Shown here: one piece after another, positions 47,975 to 61,126 of the stretch
Numbering within the stretch: the first letter of the stretch is position 1
How the letters are laid out: the number at the start of each line of letters is the position of its first letter
Origin: Dermabacter indicis
Lineage (GTDB): Bacteria; Actinomycetota; Actinomycetes; Actinomycetales; Dermabacteraceae
Length of the DNA stretch: 64,000 bases
Assembly: GCA_001403775.1 (NCBI GenBank)
Contig: CYUG01000011.1
Location: 418,547 to 482,546, forward strand
Direction: 5' to 3'
Position numbers and translations under genes: made by a program
Notes under the pieces: generated by a model
What the model was told of the DNA's origin: nothing
The model's input: the letters and a program-made list of their open reading frames with translations, nothing else
Databases searched by the model: none

Positions 47975-48010
47975 AAAAAGCCCCTCGTTCCGTGCGGGAA
48001 GGCGAGGGGC
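47975..48010 (-). terminator. Attenuator terminator of ilvB
   Basis: Minus-strand GCCCCTCG pairs with CGAGGGGC (48003-48010 with 47980-47987), with an inner TTCC/GGAA stem, and is directly followed by five Ts (47975-47979). It lies 22 bases after the leader peptide stop and 24 bases before the ilvB ATG, so its use would end transcription before ilvB. Confidence 0.85.
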
Positions 48011-48043
48011 GCGGCTTATCGTGCGGGGGCGTTAGCCGCGCCC
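48007..48043 (-). promoter_or_regulatory. Attenuator antiterminator hairpin of ilvB
   Basis: Minus-strand GGGCGCGGCT (48034-48043, the last codons of the leader peptide) pairs with AGCCGCGCCC (48007-48016) over 10 bp. Its right arm shares 48007-48010 with the terminator, so the two hairpins exclude each other. A ribosome stalled at the Ile/Leu/Val codons leaves this stem free; one that reaches the stop blocks it. Confidence 0.75.
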
Positions 48044-48070
48044 GGTAACGATAAAAAGAATGCTCTGCAT
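48032..48070 (-). CDS. ilvB leader peptide
   Basis: A 12-codon open frame reading MQSILFIVTGRG, then TAA. Five of the first eight codons are Ile, Leu, Phe, Ile and Val, the amino acids made (or related to those made) by the ilv and leu genes. No ribosome-binding site precedes the ATG, but TAGTTT lies seven bases upstream, so the leader is probably translated as a leaderless mRNA. Its last codons form the left arm of the antiterminator. The class of peptide (branched-chain attenuator) is established in enterobacteria and corynebacteria. Confidence 0.8.
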   Translation of the reverse strand: MQSILFIVTGRG

Positions 48071-48077
48071 AGGAGTA

Positions 48078-48083
48078 AAACTA
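48078..48083 (-). promoter_or_regulatory. Candidate -10 of the ilvB transcript
   Basis: Minus-strand TAGTTT, seven bases before the leader peptide ATG. A CTGTTT lies 17 bases further upstream as a poor -35. Confidence 0.45.
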
Positions 48084-48121
48084 CACACTTACGAATCTTG
48101 AAACAGAAAGGTCCACATTTT

Positions 48122-48155
48122 GGGATCCGACGGTTGCCGGGAACCGTCGGACCCC
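48122..48155. repeat. Dispersed palindrome, copy downstream of ilvD
   Basis: TCCGACGGTT (48126-48135) pairs perfectly with AACCGTCGGA (48142-48151), with a GCCGGG loop; an outer GGG/CCC follows after one mismatch. It lies 14 bases past the ilvD stop and upstream of the ilvB promoter, so it may be ilvD's terminator-like hairpin. Confidence 0.6.
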
Positions 48156-48169
48156 ACCGAGCAGACCGT

Positions 48170-50002
48170 TTACGGAAGAGGCCTGCGGGTCGCACCAAAC
48201 GTGGCCGAGCGCACGTGATGCGCATAGACCTTGAGAGCTTGACTCACCTCGCGGCGGCGGTTCTTCGGTCGCCACGGGAGCGGTCCGCGCTCCTCGCGCC
48301 GGCGCTCAAGCGCCTCCTCGGGAACGTCGAGCGTGAGCTCACGCTTGTGGACGTCGATGATGATCCGATCCCCCGTTTCGACGAGACCGATCGCGCCTCC
48401 CTCGGCTGCCTCCGGGGAAATGTGGCCGATCGAAATGCCGGAAGTACCACCGGAGAAGCGACCGTCCGTAATGAGCGCGCAGGCTATACCGAGCCCGCGC
48501 CCCTTGAGGTACGACGTCGGGTAGAGCATCTCCTGCATGCCCGGACCTCCCTGAGGCCCTTCGAACTGAATGACGACGATGTCGCCTTCCTTGACGGATT
48601 TGTCGAGGACGCGCTGGACGGCCTCTTCTTGGGACTCCACAACGAAGGCACGACCTTCGAAGTGGAAGAGCTCCTCATCAATGCCCGCACTCTTGATGAC
48701 GGCGCCGTCGGTGGCGAGATTGCCCCGAAGGACGCACAGCCCACCATCCTTCGTATGGGCGAACGGGACCGAGCGGATCACGCCGCTTTCAGAATCGAGA
48801 TCCAGTTCTTCCCAACGCATGTCCTGGCTGAACGGCACGGTCGTGCGCGTGCCGCCCGGCGCGGCGCTGAAGAGAGTAAAGGCCTCGTCCGTGGCCCCTC
48901 CCCCGCGGATATCCCACTCGGCGAGCCACTCGGCAAGCGAATCGGCGTGAATCGCGTGCACGGAATGATCGAGAAGGCCAGCGCGGTCGAGTTCGCCGAG
49001 GATCGCGGGAATACCACCCGCGCGATGAACATCTTCGACGTGGGCGAAGCCGTTCGGTGCGACCTTGGAAAGGCACGGGACATTGCGCGAAATACGGTCG
49101 ATGTCCTCAAGCGTGAAGTCCACTTCGCCCTCGATCGCAGCAGCAAGAATGTGAAGCACGGTGTTGGTTGAGCCCCCCATCGCCACATCGAGACTCATGG
49201 CATTCGTGAAGGCCGCCTTGGTCGCGACCGCGCGCGGAAGAACACTTTCGTCGTCACTCTCGTAGTAGCGGCGACACAGTTCCACGATGCGCGTGCCTGC
49301 TTCCACGAAGAGGTTGCGGCGAAACGCGTGGGTCGCGAGCGTCGTGCCATTACCGGGGAGCGAAAGGCCGAGCGCCTCGGTCAGGCAGTTCATCGAGTTC
49401 GCCGTGAACATACCCGAGCACGATCCGCACGTGGGGCACGCATTATTTTCGATCTGCGCGAGCTGATCGTCACTCACCGACTCATCGACCGCGTAGCTAA
49501 TCGCGTCCACAAGGTCGATCTTGTGGTCGATCACGCCTTCCACGGGCTTGCCGGCCTCCATGGGGCCGCCCGAAACGAAAACAACGGGGATATTGAGCCT
49601 CATCGCCGCCATGAGCATGCCCGGCGTGATCTTGTCGCAGTTTGAGATGCACACGAGGGCGTCCGCGCAGTGCGCGTTGACCATGTACTCGATGCTGTCG
49701 GCGATCACATCGCGGCTTGGGAGCGAGTAGAGCATTCCCTGGTGCCCCATAGCAATGCCGTCGTCGACAGCGATCGTGTTAAATTCCTTCGACACTCCCC
49801 CGGCCTCGCGGATGGATTCCGCGACCATGTCTCCGACGTTCTTGAGGTGAACGTGCCCGGGAACGAACTGCGTGTAAGAGTTCGCGATCGCGACGATCGG
49901 CTTCCCGAAGTCGCTCGAGCCCATGCCGGTCGCACGCCAAAGGGCACGCGCTCCCGCCATGTTGCGTCCGTGGGTTGATGTACGTGAGCGAAGTTGTGGC
50001 AT
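48170..50002 (-). CDS. ilvD: Dihydroxy-acid dehydratase
   Basis: Fe-S enzyme giving 2-oxo acids, third step of Val/Ile synthesis. The 610 residues begin [20 protein letters not shown] and have cluster Cys in [11 protein letters not shown] and [21 protein letters not shown] at 50002 gives the standard N-terminus; GGAG lies only three bases upstream, and an alternative ATG at 50014 also exists. A large hairpin at 50024-50062 sits just upstream. It is transcribed toward ilvB but separated by a terminator-like palindrome. Confidence 0.95.
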   Translation of the reverse strand: MPQLRSRTSTHGRNMAGARALWRATGMGSSDFGKPIVAIANSYTQFVPGHVHLKNVGDMVAESIREAGGVSKEFNTIAVDDGIAMGHQGMLYSLPSRDVIADSIEYMVNAHCADALVCISNCDKITPGMLMAAMRLNIPVVFVSGGPMEAGKPVEGVIDHKIDLVDAISYAVDESVSDDQLAQIENNACPTCGSCSGMFTANSMNCLTEALGLSLPGNGTTLATHAFRRNLFVEAGTRIVELCRRYYESDDESVLPRAVATKAAFTNAMSLDVAMGGSTNTVLHILAAAIEGEVDFTLEDIDRISRNVPCLSKVAPNGFAHVEDVHRAGGIPAILGELDRAGLLDHSVHAIHADSLAEWLAEWDIRGGGATDEAFTLFSAAPGGTRTTVPFSQDMRWEELDLDSESGVIRSVPFAHTKDGGLCVLRGNLATDGAVIKSAGIDEELFHFEGRAFVVESQEEAVQRVLDKSVKEGDIVVIQFEGPQGGPGMQEMLYPTSYLKGRGLGIACALITDGRFSGGTSGISIGHISPEAAEGGAIGLVETGDRIIIDVHKRELTLDVPEEALERRREERGPLPWRPKNRRREVSQALKVYAHHVRSATFGATRRPLP

Positions 50003-50023
50003 GTGCTCCAGCATAGGCAGATA

Positions 50024-50062
50024 CGTGAGATCCCCGCCCAAATCTTGGACGGGGATCTCACG
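50024..50062. terminator. 13-bp hairpin between symporter gene and ilvD
   Basis: CGTGAGATCCCCG (50024-50036) pairs perfectly with CGGGGATCTCACG (50050-50062). It lies 32 bases past the stop of the first symporter gene and 21 bases before the ilvD start. No T run follows, so it may be a terminator, an RNA leader element or a protein operator. Confidence 0.5.
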
Positions 50063-50094
50063 ATATGAAAAGTGCTGTCGAGCGCCGAGTTTCG

Positions 50095-51690
50095 TCAGCC
50101 TTCGCGGTGAGGCCAACCCGGATCGTCGGCAAGGCGTTGCTTGAGAGCCTCGTAATCCGCCTGTTCCTGCTTCTCGAGCTCACGCGCTTCGGCAATCTGG
50201 TCCTCGGTGGGCTCGTGGTCGCCCATGCCCACGGCAAGCTCGGGATCAACAACCGCGATCGCGCCCGTCTCGAGCTTCACCTTATGGCGGAGGATCTCAT
50301 AACGCACGACCTTCGCGAGGAAGTAGATACCGAGGAGGTTCGGCACCGTCATGAGGAAGAAGACGGCGTCGGAGAAGTTGATGACCGCATCGAGCGACAC
50401 GGCCGAACCGAGCACAACGGCGAGGATCCACACGACCTGGAAGGCGCGCTTCACAACGGCCGACCTGCCAAAAAGGAACTCGGCGGCGAGATTGCCGTAG
50501 TAGTAGTAGCTCAGCACGGTCGAGAATGCGAAGAGCGCCACGGCGACCGTGAGGACGTACGGGAACCAGCTTGCGACGGTTCCGAACGCGCTCGCCGTCA
50601 TGACGATGCCATCGCCGCTCGCATCGGTGTAGACGCCCGTCACGGTGATGGCGATCGCCGTGAGCGTACACACGATAACCGAGTCCACGAGAGGCTCCCA
50701 CATCGCGGTAAAGCCTTCGGTTGCCGGTTCCTTGGTCTTCGACGCCGAGTGCGCCATACCCGCGGAGCCCACACCGGCAGCGTTCGAGAAGAGGGCACGC
50801 TGGATGCCCGTAATTGCCACGCCGATGGCACCGCCGGTCACACCTTCGCCGGTCGTTGCCGTCGTGATGATTTTGACGACCGCTTCGGGGACAGCCTGGA
50901 TATTGATGATGATGATCGTAAGAACGCAGAGGAAGTACACGATCGCCATGAGGGGCGTAATGCGGGCCGTCCAGGTACCGATCGACTGGATGCCGCCCAC
51001 GATCACGAGCGCCGCAAGCGCGGCCATGATGGCACCGATGACCCAGCGGTTGTCCTGAAGGAAGGCGATACCAAGCTGGTCGCTCAGAATTGCGGCACCC
51101 TGGTTCGCCTGGAAAAGGTTGCCAGCGCCGAACACGCCGATGAGCGTGAAGAGGGCGTACATGAATGACAGCACGATGCCGAACTTCTTGAAGCCGATCT
51201 CGGCGAGACCGTGCTTGAGGTAGTACATGGGGCCACCGTGCGTGTGGCCGTCGTCGTCGATCTCGCGGTATTTCACGCCGAGGGTCGCCTCGGCCATTTT
51301 CACGCTCATCGCGAGGAAGCCGAAGATCACGATCCACAGTGCCGCGCCAGGACCACCGATCGAAATCGCGACCGCCACACCGGCAATATTGCCGAGGCCA
51401 ACCGTGCCCGAGAGCTCGGTTGCGAGCGCCTGGAAGGAGCTCACCTCACCCGGGTCGGTCTTGCGCGTGTACTTTCCTCGGATCACCCCGATGGAGTGCG
51501 TGAGGCCCGTGATGGGCTGGAAACGCAGCCACACCGTGAGGAAGATGGCGGCCGCGATGAGCCACAGAACAATAATGGGAACTTCGACGCCCGCGACAGT
51601 CGGCGCGTAGAACACGATCGCCGAGAGGAAATCTGCAAACGGGGCAAAATATGTATTCAAGAACTGGTCAATTGCACCAGAACTGTGCAT
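50095..51690 (-). CDS. Alanine/glycine:cation symporter (AGCS family)
   Basis: A 531-residue polytopic membrane transporter, sodium-coupled uptake of alanine, glycine or related small amino acids. Family traits include [18 protein letters not shown] in the substrate-binding region (about residues 90-108), [14 protein letters not shown] and [12 protein letters not shown]. The C-terminus is a charged cytosolic tail ([20 protein letters not shown]). ATG with AGGAG six bases upstream. It is a close paralogue of the next gene. Confidence 0.92.
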   Translation of the reverse strand: MHSSGAIDQFLNTYFAPFADFLSAIVFYAPTVAGVEVPIIVLWLIAAAIFLTVWLRFQPITGLTHSIGVIRGKYTRKTDPGEVSSFQALATELSGTVGLGNIAGVAVAISIGGPGAALWIVIFGFLAMSVKMAEATLGVKYREIDDDGHTHGGPMYYLKHGLAEIGFKKFGIVLSFMYALFTLIGVFGAGNLFQANQGAAILSDQLGIAFLQDNRWVIGAIMAALAALVIVGGIQSIGTWTARITPLMAIVYFLCVLTIIIINIQAVPEAVVKIITTATTGEGVTGGAIGVAITGIQRALFSNAAGVGSAGMAHSASKTKEPATEGFTAMWEPLVDSVIVCTLTAIAITVTGVYTDASGDGIVMTASAFGTVASWFPYVLTVAVALFAFSTVLSYYYYGNLAAEFLFGRSAVVKRAFQVVWILAVVLGSAVSLDAVINFSDAVFFLMTVPNLLGIYFLAKVVRYEILRHKVKLETGAIAVVDPELAVGMGDHEPTEDQIAEARELEKQEQADYEALKQRLADDPGWPHREG

Positions 51691-51843
51691 CAGTCTCTCC
51701 TAGTGGGGAAAAATTTGCGCCAAACATGCACTACTTTTCGGAAACACGGGGGCGGATTCAAGCGCATCTGCCAAAACGAATTCTTGGCGACAAAATGCGC
51801 CTATAGGCGTTTACGCTGCTTCGGTCCAGGACTCAGCGGGATA

Positions 51844-51885
51844 AAACCGCAGGTCAGCACACCCGCTTAGCAGGCGTCGGAACGT
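51844..51885. repeat. Short sequence resembling 143-184
   Basis: AAACCGCAGG followed by a CGCTTAG/AGGCG-type inverted repeat, like the sequence upstream of cydA. It lies in the 253-base gap (51691-51943) between the two symporter genes. A second small palindrome, GCGCCTATAGGCG, lies at 51798-51809. No gene was found in the gap. Confidence 0.25.
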
Positions 51886-51943
51886 GAGTCAAAACCGCAC
51901 CCACTCCCACACCCTTGTGACTTGCGTTACCCGGTGGTGCCGG

Positions 51944-53533
51944 TCACTCCTTTTCGTTCTGCTGCCCCCATTCGCCGTCTTCGTAAAGACGCTCGCGGAT
52001 CTCGTGCCACTCGCGTGCCTCTTCCTCGTCACGCTCACGTGCCTCAGCGACCTGTTCTTCGGTGGGCTCATGGTCACCCATGCCCACCGCAAGCTCGGGA
52101 TCGATCTGGGGAATGGCTCCCGTCGTGACCTTCACCTTGTGGCGCAGGATCTCGTAGCGCACGATCTTCGCAAGCGCGTACACGCCGATGAGGTTCGGAA
52201 TCGTCATGATGAAGATGAGCGCATCTGCGAGGGTCACGACCGAATCGATCGTGATGGACGAGCCGATCACGAGCAGCGCGATCCACAGCACCTGGAACGC
52301 ACGCGTGACCCACTTTGAGTTGCCGAGGATGTACTGGATCGCGCTCAGGCCGTAGTAGTAGTACGCGAGCGCGGTCGAGAACGCGAACGGCACAACGATG
52401 ACCATGAGGACGTACGGGAACCAGGGCGCTACGGTACCGAAAGCGCTCGCCGTCATCACGATGCCATCGGCTTCGCCACTTTGATAGACACCGGTCACCA
52501 CGACAACGAGTGCCGTGATCATGCAGACCACGCACGAGTCGAGGAAAGGGCTCCACATAGCCGTGTACCCCTCGGTCGCCGGGTGGCGGGTTTTCGCGGT
52601 CGCGTGAGTCATGCCCGCGGTTCCGACGCCTGCCGCGTTCGAGAAGAGCGCACGCTGGATACCGATGACTGCGGCACCGGCAGCACCACCCGCTACGCCC
52701 TTCGGCTGGAACGCCTCGGTCACGATCGTCATGAAGGCCGAAGGAATCTGCGGGAGATTAAACAGAAGGATAAGAATGGCGCTCACCATGTAGATGGTCG
52801 CCATAAGAGGCACGGCTTTCGAGGTGATCTTGCCGATCGATTTCACGCCACCGACAACAACGAGGGCAAGCAGGGCACCGAACACGACACCCACGATCCA
52901 GCGATTATTCATGAGGAAATCGCTGCCGAGCTGCTCACTCAAGATGAGCGCGGTTTGGTTCGACTGGAACATGTTGCCGCCGCCGAAAACCCCGAGGAAG
53001 GCCGAGATCGCGTAGATCATCGCGAGAACACTGCCGGCCTTCGCCCAGCCAATCTCCTTGAAGCCGTACTTCAAAAAGTACATGGGGCCCGCGTGGATCG
53101 TGCCATCTTCATCGATCACGCGGTACTTCGTGCCGAGGGTCGCCTCGGCCATCTTGAGGCTCATCGCGAAGAAGCCGAAGATCGCGATCCAGAGCGCCGC
53201 ACCCGGACCACCGAGGCCAATGGCCACAGCGACACCCGCGATATTGCCTAGGCCGATCGCCCCGGAAAGCTCCGTTGCGAGGGCCTGGAAGCTGCTGACC
53301 TCACCCGGATCCGTTTTACTCGCGTAACGACCGCGCACAACATCGATCGCGTGCTTGAAACCGGTAATGGGCTGGAAGCGCAGCCACACGGTCATGAAGA
53401 CTGCCGCAACGGCGAGCCATACGACGATGAGGGGGACTTCGACGCCGCCGATACTGGGTGCGTAAAACACGACCGAGCTCATGAACTGAGCGATAGGTGC
53501 GATCAGTTGGTCAACATACTGGTCGAAACTCAT
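51944..53533 (-). CDS. Alanine/glycine:cation symporter (AGCS family), paralogue
   Basis: A 529-residue paralogue of the product encoded at 50095-51690, with the same motifs ([44 protein letters not shown]) and a similar charged tail ([16 protein letters not shown]). The two lie in tandem on the same strand, which suggests local duplication. Substrate differences cannot be read. ATG with GAGAGG five bases upstream. The gatB terminator ends 40 bases before it, so it probably has its own promoter. Confidence 0.92.
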   Translation of the reverse strand: MSFDQYVDQLIAPIAQFMSSVVFYAPSIGGVEVPLIVVWLAVAAVFMTVWLRFQPITGFKHAIDVVRGRYASKTDPGEVSSFQALATELSGAIGLGNIAGVAVAIGLGGPGAALWIAIFGFFAMSLKMAEATLGTKYRVIDEDGTIHAGPMYFLKYGFKEIGWAKAGSVLAMIYAISAFLGVFGGGNMFQSNQTALILSEQLGSDFLMNNRWIVGVVFGALLALVVVGGVKSIGKITSKAVPLMATIYMVSAILILLFNLPQIPSAFMTIVTEAFQPKGVAGGAAGAAVIGIQRALFSNAAGVGTAGMTHATAKTRHPATEGYTAMWSPFLDSCVVCMITALVVVVTGVYQSGEADGIVMTASAFGTVAPWFPYVLMVIVVPFAFSTALAYYYYGLSAIQYILGNSKWVTRAFQVLWIALLVIGSSITIDSVVTLADALIFIMTIPNLIGVYALAKIVRYEILRHKVKVTTGAIPQIDPELAVGMGDHEPTEEQVAEARERDEEEAREWHEIRERLYEDGEWGQQNEKE

Positions 53534-53572
53534 GAGTGCCTCTCGACGGCCCCGGATCTGCCTTAGGCCGCG

Positions 53573-53610
53573 AAATGGGGCCCCGGTCCGCTAAGCCCGA
53601 GGCCCCATTT
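53573..53610 (-). terminator. Terminator of the gatCAB transcript
   Basis: AAATGGGGCC (53573-53582) pairs perfectly with GGCCCCATTT (53601-53610). It lies 41 bases after the gatB stop. On the minus strand the stem ends in ATTT, so a short U tract is present. Confidence 0.6.
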
Positions 53611-53650
53611 CATACTAGGTAGTTCTTGCACACCTATTATGGGCGGCGGA

Positions 53651-55162
53651 TTAGCCCACCTCAAGTTTCGCCATGATGATCTCACGGACGCGGCCGGCGT
53701 CGGCCTGACCACGCGTGGCCTTCATGACGGGGCCGATGAGCGCGCCAATCGCCTGGACCTTGCCGCCCTTGATCTTCTCCACGACATCAGGGTTATCGGC
53801 AATCGCCTGATCAACGGCGCCCTCAAGAACCGAGTCGTCGGAAACAACCGCGAGGTTGTCCCTCTCGACGATCGCGGCGGGGTCGCCTTCACCGGCGAGA
53901 ACCTTCGCGAGAACCTGGCGGCCGATCTTGTCGTTGATCTTCTTGCCCTTGACGAGCGAGACGAGTTCGGCAACCTGCTTCGGGGTCACCGCAAGCTCCT
54001 CGAGCTCCTTTTCCGCTTCCTTCGCGATGCGGGCGAGTTCGCCCATCCACCACTTGCGCGCAGCCTGAGGCTTCGCGCCGGCCGTGACCGTGCCCTCGAT
54101 GAGGTCGAGCGCACCGGCGTTGATCACGTCGCGCATCTCGAGATCCGTGAACCCCCACTCGCCGAGCAGACGGCGGCGGCGCGCAGCGGGAAGCTCGGGA
54201 AGCGAAGCGCGCAGCTCTTCGACCCATTCGCGGCTCGCGGCAACGGGGACGAGATCCGGCTCCGGGAAGTAGCGGTAATCCTCCGCGTCGCTCTTCACGC
54301 GACCCGGGCTCGTGTGGCCCGTATCGTCGTGGAAGTGACGGGTTTCCTGAATCACCTCGACGCCGCTTTCGAGAACACCAGCCTGACGGCCGATCTCAAA
54401 GCGCACGGCGCGCTCGATCGCACGGAACGAGTTCACGTTCTTCGTTTCGGTACGCGTGCCGAGCGGGGCCTCCGGCGAGGGGCGAAGCGACACGTTGATA
54501 TCGGCACGCACGTTGCCGCGCTCCATGCGGGCTTCGGAAACCTCGAGAGTGCGGAAGATATCCCGAAGAGTGCGCACGTACGCCGCCGCGACTTCAGGGG
54601 CGCGACCTCCCGTGTTCGGGATCGGGCGCGTCACAATCTCCACGAGGGGAACGCCTGCGCGGTTGTAATCGACCTGCGAGTGCGTCGCCCCCTGGATGCG
54701 GCCCGTGCCGCCGATGTGGGTGTTCTTGCCCGCGTCTTCTTCCATGTGCGCGCGCTCGATATCGACGCGCACGATCTCGCCGTCTTCGAGCTCGACGTCG
54801 ACGTAGCCGTTGTACGCAATCGGCTCGTCGTACTGCGAGGTCTGGAAGTTCTTCGTGAGATCCGGGTAGAAGTACTGCTTGCGCGCGAAGCGGCAGTGCT
54901 CGGCGATCGAGCAATTAAGCGCGAGGCCGATCTTGATAGCGTACTCGACGGCCTTTTCGTTCACGACCGGGAGAGTGCCCGGTAGGCCGAGCGAGACGGG
55001 CGTGATCGCCGTGTTGGGCTCGGCGGCGAAAACGTTGGGGGCGCCGTCGAACATCTTGGTCTTCGTGCCAAGCTCAACGTGGACCTCGATGCCGAGGACC
55101 GGGTCGTACTTCTCGATCGCGTCCTCGAAGTCGAGGGGTTCGATGTCGGTGTAGGCGTTCAC
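53651..55162 (-). CDS. gatB: Aspartyl/glutamyl-tRNA amidotransferase subunit B
   Basis: Binds the mischarged tRNA and channels ammonia to it in the GatCAB complex. The 503 residues include [18 protein letters not shown] and the [14 protein letters not shown] signature, with a C-terminal GatB/Yqey helical domain. ATG overlapping the gatA stop by four bases. A terminator follows at 53573-53610. Confidence 0.97.
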   Translation of the reverse strand: MNAYTDIEPLDFEDAIEKYDPVLGIEVHVELGTKTKMFDGAPNVFAAEPNTAITPVSLGLPGTLPVVNEKAVEYAIKIGLALNCSIAEHCRFARKQYFYPDLTKNFQTSQYDEPIAYNGYVDVELEDGEIVRVDIERAHMEEDAGKNTHIGGTGRIQGATHSQVDYNRAGVPLVEIVTRPIPNTGGRAPEVAAAYVRTLRDIFRTLEVSEARMERGNVRADINVSLRPSPEAPLGTRTETKNVNSFRAIERAVRFEIGRQAGVLESGVEVIQETRHFHDDTGHTSPGRVKSDAEDYRYFPEPDLVPVAASREWVEELRASLPELPAARRRRLLGEWGFTDLEMRDVINAGALDLIEGTVTAGAKPQAARKWWMGELARIAKEAEKELEELAVTPKQVAELVSLVKGKKINDKIGRQVLAKVLAGEGDPAAIVERDNLAVVSDDSVLEGAVDQAIADNPDVVEKIKGGKVQAIGALIGPVMKATRGQADAGRVREIIMAKLEVG

Positions 55163-56664
55163 TTGGCGCCTCCTTCCAGGGCCGGGGCATTGTTCAGAAT
55201 CGGCCCTCCCCAGGAGTCCTCGAGCAGTGCCTCGAGTGCGCCACCGGCGCGGTAGAGGCGGTCATCGGCCATCGCGGGAGCGAGGAACTGGAAGCCCGCG
55301 GGCATCGAATCCTCGGCGAGGCCGCTCGGGAGCGAAAGACCGGGAACGCCCGCGAGGTTCGCCGGGATCGTCGCGATGTCATTGAGGTACATCTTGAGGG
55401 GGTTGTCGGTGTTCTCACCGAGGCGGAAGGCCACGGTGGGCGCAGTCGGCGAGGCGAGAACGTCGCACTTCTCGAAAGCCGCAGCGAAGTCACGCTGCAC
55501 GAGCGTGCGCACCTTCTGAGCGCTTCCGTAGTAGGCGTCGTAATAGCCCGAGCTCAGCGCGTACGTGCCGAGCAAAATGCGGCGCTTCACCTCGGCGCCA
55601 AAGCCCTGGCCACGAGTCGCGGCCATGACCTTTTCGGCGGTCGGGTGATCCTCGGGGATCACACGAAGGCCGAAGCGCATGCCGTCAAACTTCGCGAGGT
55701 TGCTGCTCGCCTCCGAGGGCATGATGAGGTAGTAGGCGCCGAGCGCGTACTTAAAGTTCGGGCAGCTCACGCGAACAATATGCGCGCCAGCCTTCTCGAG
55801 AAGCGCGAGCGATTCCTCGAAACGCTGCTTGACGAGCGGATCAAAACCTTCGCCCTCGAGTTCTTCGATCACGCCGATGCGCAGGCCCTTGACGTCCTTT
55901 TCGCGCGCGGCCTCGACAAAGTTGCCAAAGCCGCCCTTGATCGAGGTCGAATCCTTCGGGTCGTACCCACCGATGACCTCGTGCAGGAGCGCGGCATCTT
56001 CAACCGTGCGCGTGCACGGGCCGGCCTGGTCGAGTGAGCTTGCCATCGCGATGAGGCCGTAGCGCGAAACCGAGCCGTAGGTGGGCTTGACGCCGACCGT
56101 GCCGGTCACGGCCGCGGGCTGGCGGATCGAGCCGCCCGTGTCGGTGCCGATCGCGAGCGGAGCCTCGAAACCGGCGATGGCCGCGGAGGAACCGCCGCCC
56201 GAACCGCCGGGGATGCGGTCGAGATCCCACGGGTTGTGGGTGTTGCCGTAGGCGCTCGTTTCGGTCGAGGAGCCCATCGCAAACTCGTCCATGTTCGTTT
56301 TGCCGAGAATCGGGAGCTTCGCCTCTTTGAGGTTCTCCACGAGGGTCGCGTCGTACGGCGGGATCCAGCCTTCGAGGATCTTCGAGCCGGCGGTCGTCTG
56401 CGTGCCCTTCGTGACGACGACATCCTTCACGGCAACGGGAACGCCCGCAAGCGGCGCGAGACTCTCGCCCTTGGCACGCGCCTCGTCCACGGCATCGGCG
56501 GTCGTGCGTGCGTCATCGTCGGTCACGGTCACAAAGGCGTTGAGCTGGCCCTCGACGGACTCGATCCGTGCGAGGTGCGCGTCGGTCAATTCGCGCGCGC
56601 TGAACTCGCCGCTTTGAAGGCCTTTCGCCATGTGCGCGGCGGAAAGCTTCACAAGGTCAGTCAT
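55159..56664 (-). CDS. gatA: Aspartyl/glutamyl-tRNA amidotransferase subunit A
   Basis: Glutaminase subunit of GatCAB. The 501-residue amidase has the Ser-Ser-Lys triad: Lys in [11 protein letters not shown], serines in [13 protein letters not shown] and [12 protein letters not shown]. It makes Gln-tRNA(Gln) and, where needed, Asn-tRNA(Asn). It follows gatC by three bases and overlaps gatB by four. Confidence 0.97.
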   Translation of the reverse strand: MTDLVKLSAAHMAKGLQSGEFSARELTDAHLARIESVEGQLNAFVTVTDDDARTTADAVDEARAKGESLAPLAGVPVAVKDVVVTKGTQTTAGSKILEGWIPPYDATLVENLKEAKLPILGKTNMDEFAMGSSTETSAYGNTHNPWDLDRIPGGSGGGSSAAIAGFEAPLAIGTDTGGSIRQPAAVTGTVGVKPTYGSVSRYGLIAMASSLDQAGPCTRTVEDAALLHEVIGGYDPKDSTSIKGGFGNFVEAAREKDVKGLRIGVIEELEGEGFDPLVKQRFEESLALLEKAGAHIVRVSCPNFKYALGAYYLIMPSEASSNLAKFDGMRFGLRVIPEDHPTAEKVMAATRGQGFGAEVKRRILLGTYALSSGYYDAYYGSAQKVRTLVQRDFAAAFEKCDVLASPTAPTVAFRLGENTDNPLKMYLNDIATIPANLAGVPGLSLPSGLAEDSMPAGFQFLAPAMADDRLYRAGGALEALLEDSWGGPILNNAPALEGGAK

Positions 56665-56667
56665 CGG

Positions 56668-56964
56668 CTACTCCTCCCCGAGAATCTGCGGAACAACGAA
56701 GCGGCCATCGGCGGCTTCGGGCGCGCCGGAAAGGGCCTCTTCTTGCGTGAGGGTCTCCGTGACCTCGTCCTTACGGAACACGTTGGTCATGGGGATCGGG
56801 TGACTTGTGGCCGGGACGTCATCACTCGCCACTTCGCTCACGGACGCAACCGCGTCCAGGATGGCGTCGAATTCGCCCGCGAAGCGAGCGATTTCTTCGT
56901 CGGTGAGCTCAATGCGAGCGAGGGACGCCAGGCGTGCGACTTCTTCAGAACTCATTGCTGGCAT
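56668..56964 (-). CDS. gatC: Aspartyl/glutamyl-tRNA amidotransferase subunit C
   Basis: Small stabilising subunit of GatCAB, 98 residues, with the family's EEVARLASLARIELTDEEI N-terminus and ending VVPQILGEE. In-frame ATGs at 56973, 56964 and 56955 are possible. I chose 56964 because TAGAAT lies seven bases before it, the leaderless pattern seen elsewhere; no ribosome-binding site is present. It is the first gene of gatC-gatA-gatB and lies 17 bases after ligA. Confidence 0.9.
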   Translation of the reverse strand: MPAMSSEEVARLASLARIELTDEEIARFAGEFDAILDAVASVSEVASDDVPATSHPIPMTNVFRKDEVTETLTQEEALSGAPEAADGRFVVPQILGEE

Positions 56965-56971
56965 GGCATCC

Positions 56972-56977
56972 ATTCTA
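56972..56977 (-). promoter_or_regulatory. Candidate -10 of leaderless gatCAB
   Basis: Minus-strand TAGAAT, seven bases from the ATG at 56964, just past the ligA stop. Confidence 0.45.
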
Positions 56978-56981
56978 GGCG

Positions 56982-60249
<3,268 letters not shown>

Positions 60250-60409
60250 CGCCTCTCCTCGCGTGTCTCGCTCGCGTGCGTTTCCCCCTCAAGCTTTTCA
60301 CACGATCACCGCTGCGAGCATTCCCTTCAGAGCTCCGGTATAGGATTTCGGGACATATATTGCCGTGCCATGAACGCACCGTGGAGCGCGAGGTGGAGGG
60401 AGGTTCGCA

Positions 60410-61126
60410 ATGAAAAACGAGCGCCTCCTTCCCGCCTTGATTGCGCTTGCCTGTGCGCTGCTCTTAGGTTGCGCGACAGCGGCGCACATGCCACCTCTCG
60501 TGGAAATCGGCGGCAACCCCACCCCCTTCGACGTTTTCCCCCGGGAAAGCGCGACGAGCGAGAAGGCGCACGTCAACAACGAAATTTCGGGAACGTTCGA
60601 GCAGTATCAGCCCGATGCGGGGAATCCGTTCGGGCCCGCCCTCGAAGCCCTCGTGTGGGCTCTGCTCGCGATCGCGGGCTTATTCCTCCTCGTCGTCCTC
60701 ATACGCGTGGTCCTTCGCGCGCGGCGCTCGAGGCGCGCGCTCGCCGCGGAAACCGACATCGACGAGACGCCGCGTGAGGTCGAGACTGCCGCCATCGCCG
60801 CCTCCCTCGACGACGCGGTCACAGCGCTCGAGAACCGTTCGGGTGGCGATAAACCGATCGTCGAGGCGTGGCTCGCAATCGAGGCACGCCTCACGGCCGA
60901 GGGCCACGGTCGCCATTCCTACGAAACATCGAGCGAGTTCGTGCAGCGCGTCGTGGGATCCGTAGGCCTCGACGACTCCCACCTCGCCCGCCTCGCGGAG
61001 CTCTATCGCGCCGAGCGCTACTCGAGCGAAGGGACTTCTGCCACCGCACTCGACGAAGCTAGGGGCCTGCTGCGCCTGTTGAGCGGCGAGCTCGAGGCCG
61101 CGCAGCTGGGAGGTACACCCTCGTGA
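60410..61126 (+). CDS. DUF4129 domain membrane-anchored protein
   Basis: A 238-residue protein with an N-terminal signal/lipobox-like segment (LLPALIALACALLLGC, Cys21) and a second membrane segment near residues 78-100 (LEALVWALLAIAGLFLLVVLI). The C-terminal cytosolic DUF4129 domain has YETSSEFVQRV and an RAERYSSE motif. It is the first gene of a set with MoxR and DUF58 proteins, a pattern found across actinobacteria. ATG with GGAGGGAGG six bases upstream. Role unknown. Confidence 0.82.
   Translation: MKNERLLPALIALACALLLGCATAAHMPPLVEIGGNPTPFDVFPRESATSEKAHVNNEISGTFEQYQPDAGNPFGPALEALVWALLAIAGLFLLVVLIRVVLRARRSRRALAAETDIDETPREVETAAIAASLDDAVTALENRSGGDKPIVEAWLAIEARLTAEGHGRHSYETSSEFVQRVVGSVGLDDSHLARLAELYRAERYSSEGTSATALDEARGLLRLLSGELEAAQLGGTPS

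Noticed and set aside
51691..51943. Glycine-type riboswitch between the two symporter genes
   Set aside because: Only short inverted repeats are present; the conserved glycine aptamer pattern could not be found.
53639..54985. 448-codon plus-strand frame opposite gatB
   Set aside because: Shadow of gatB; also overlaps the gatB terminator region.
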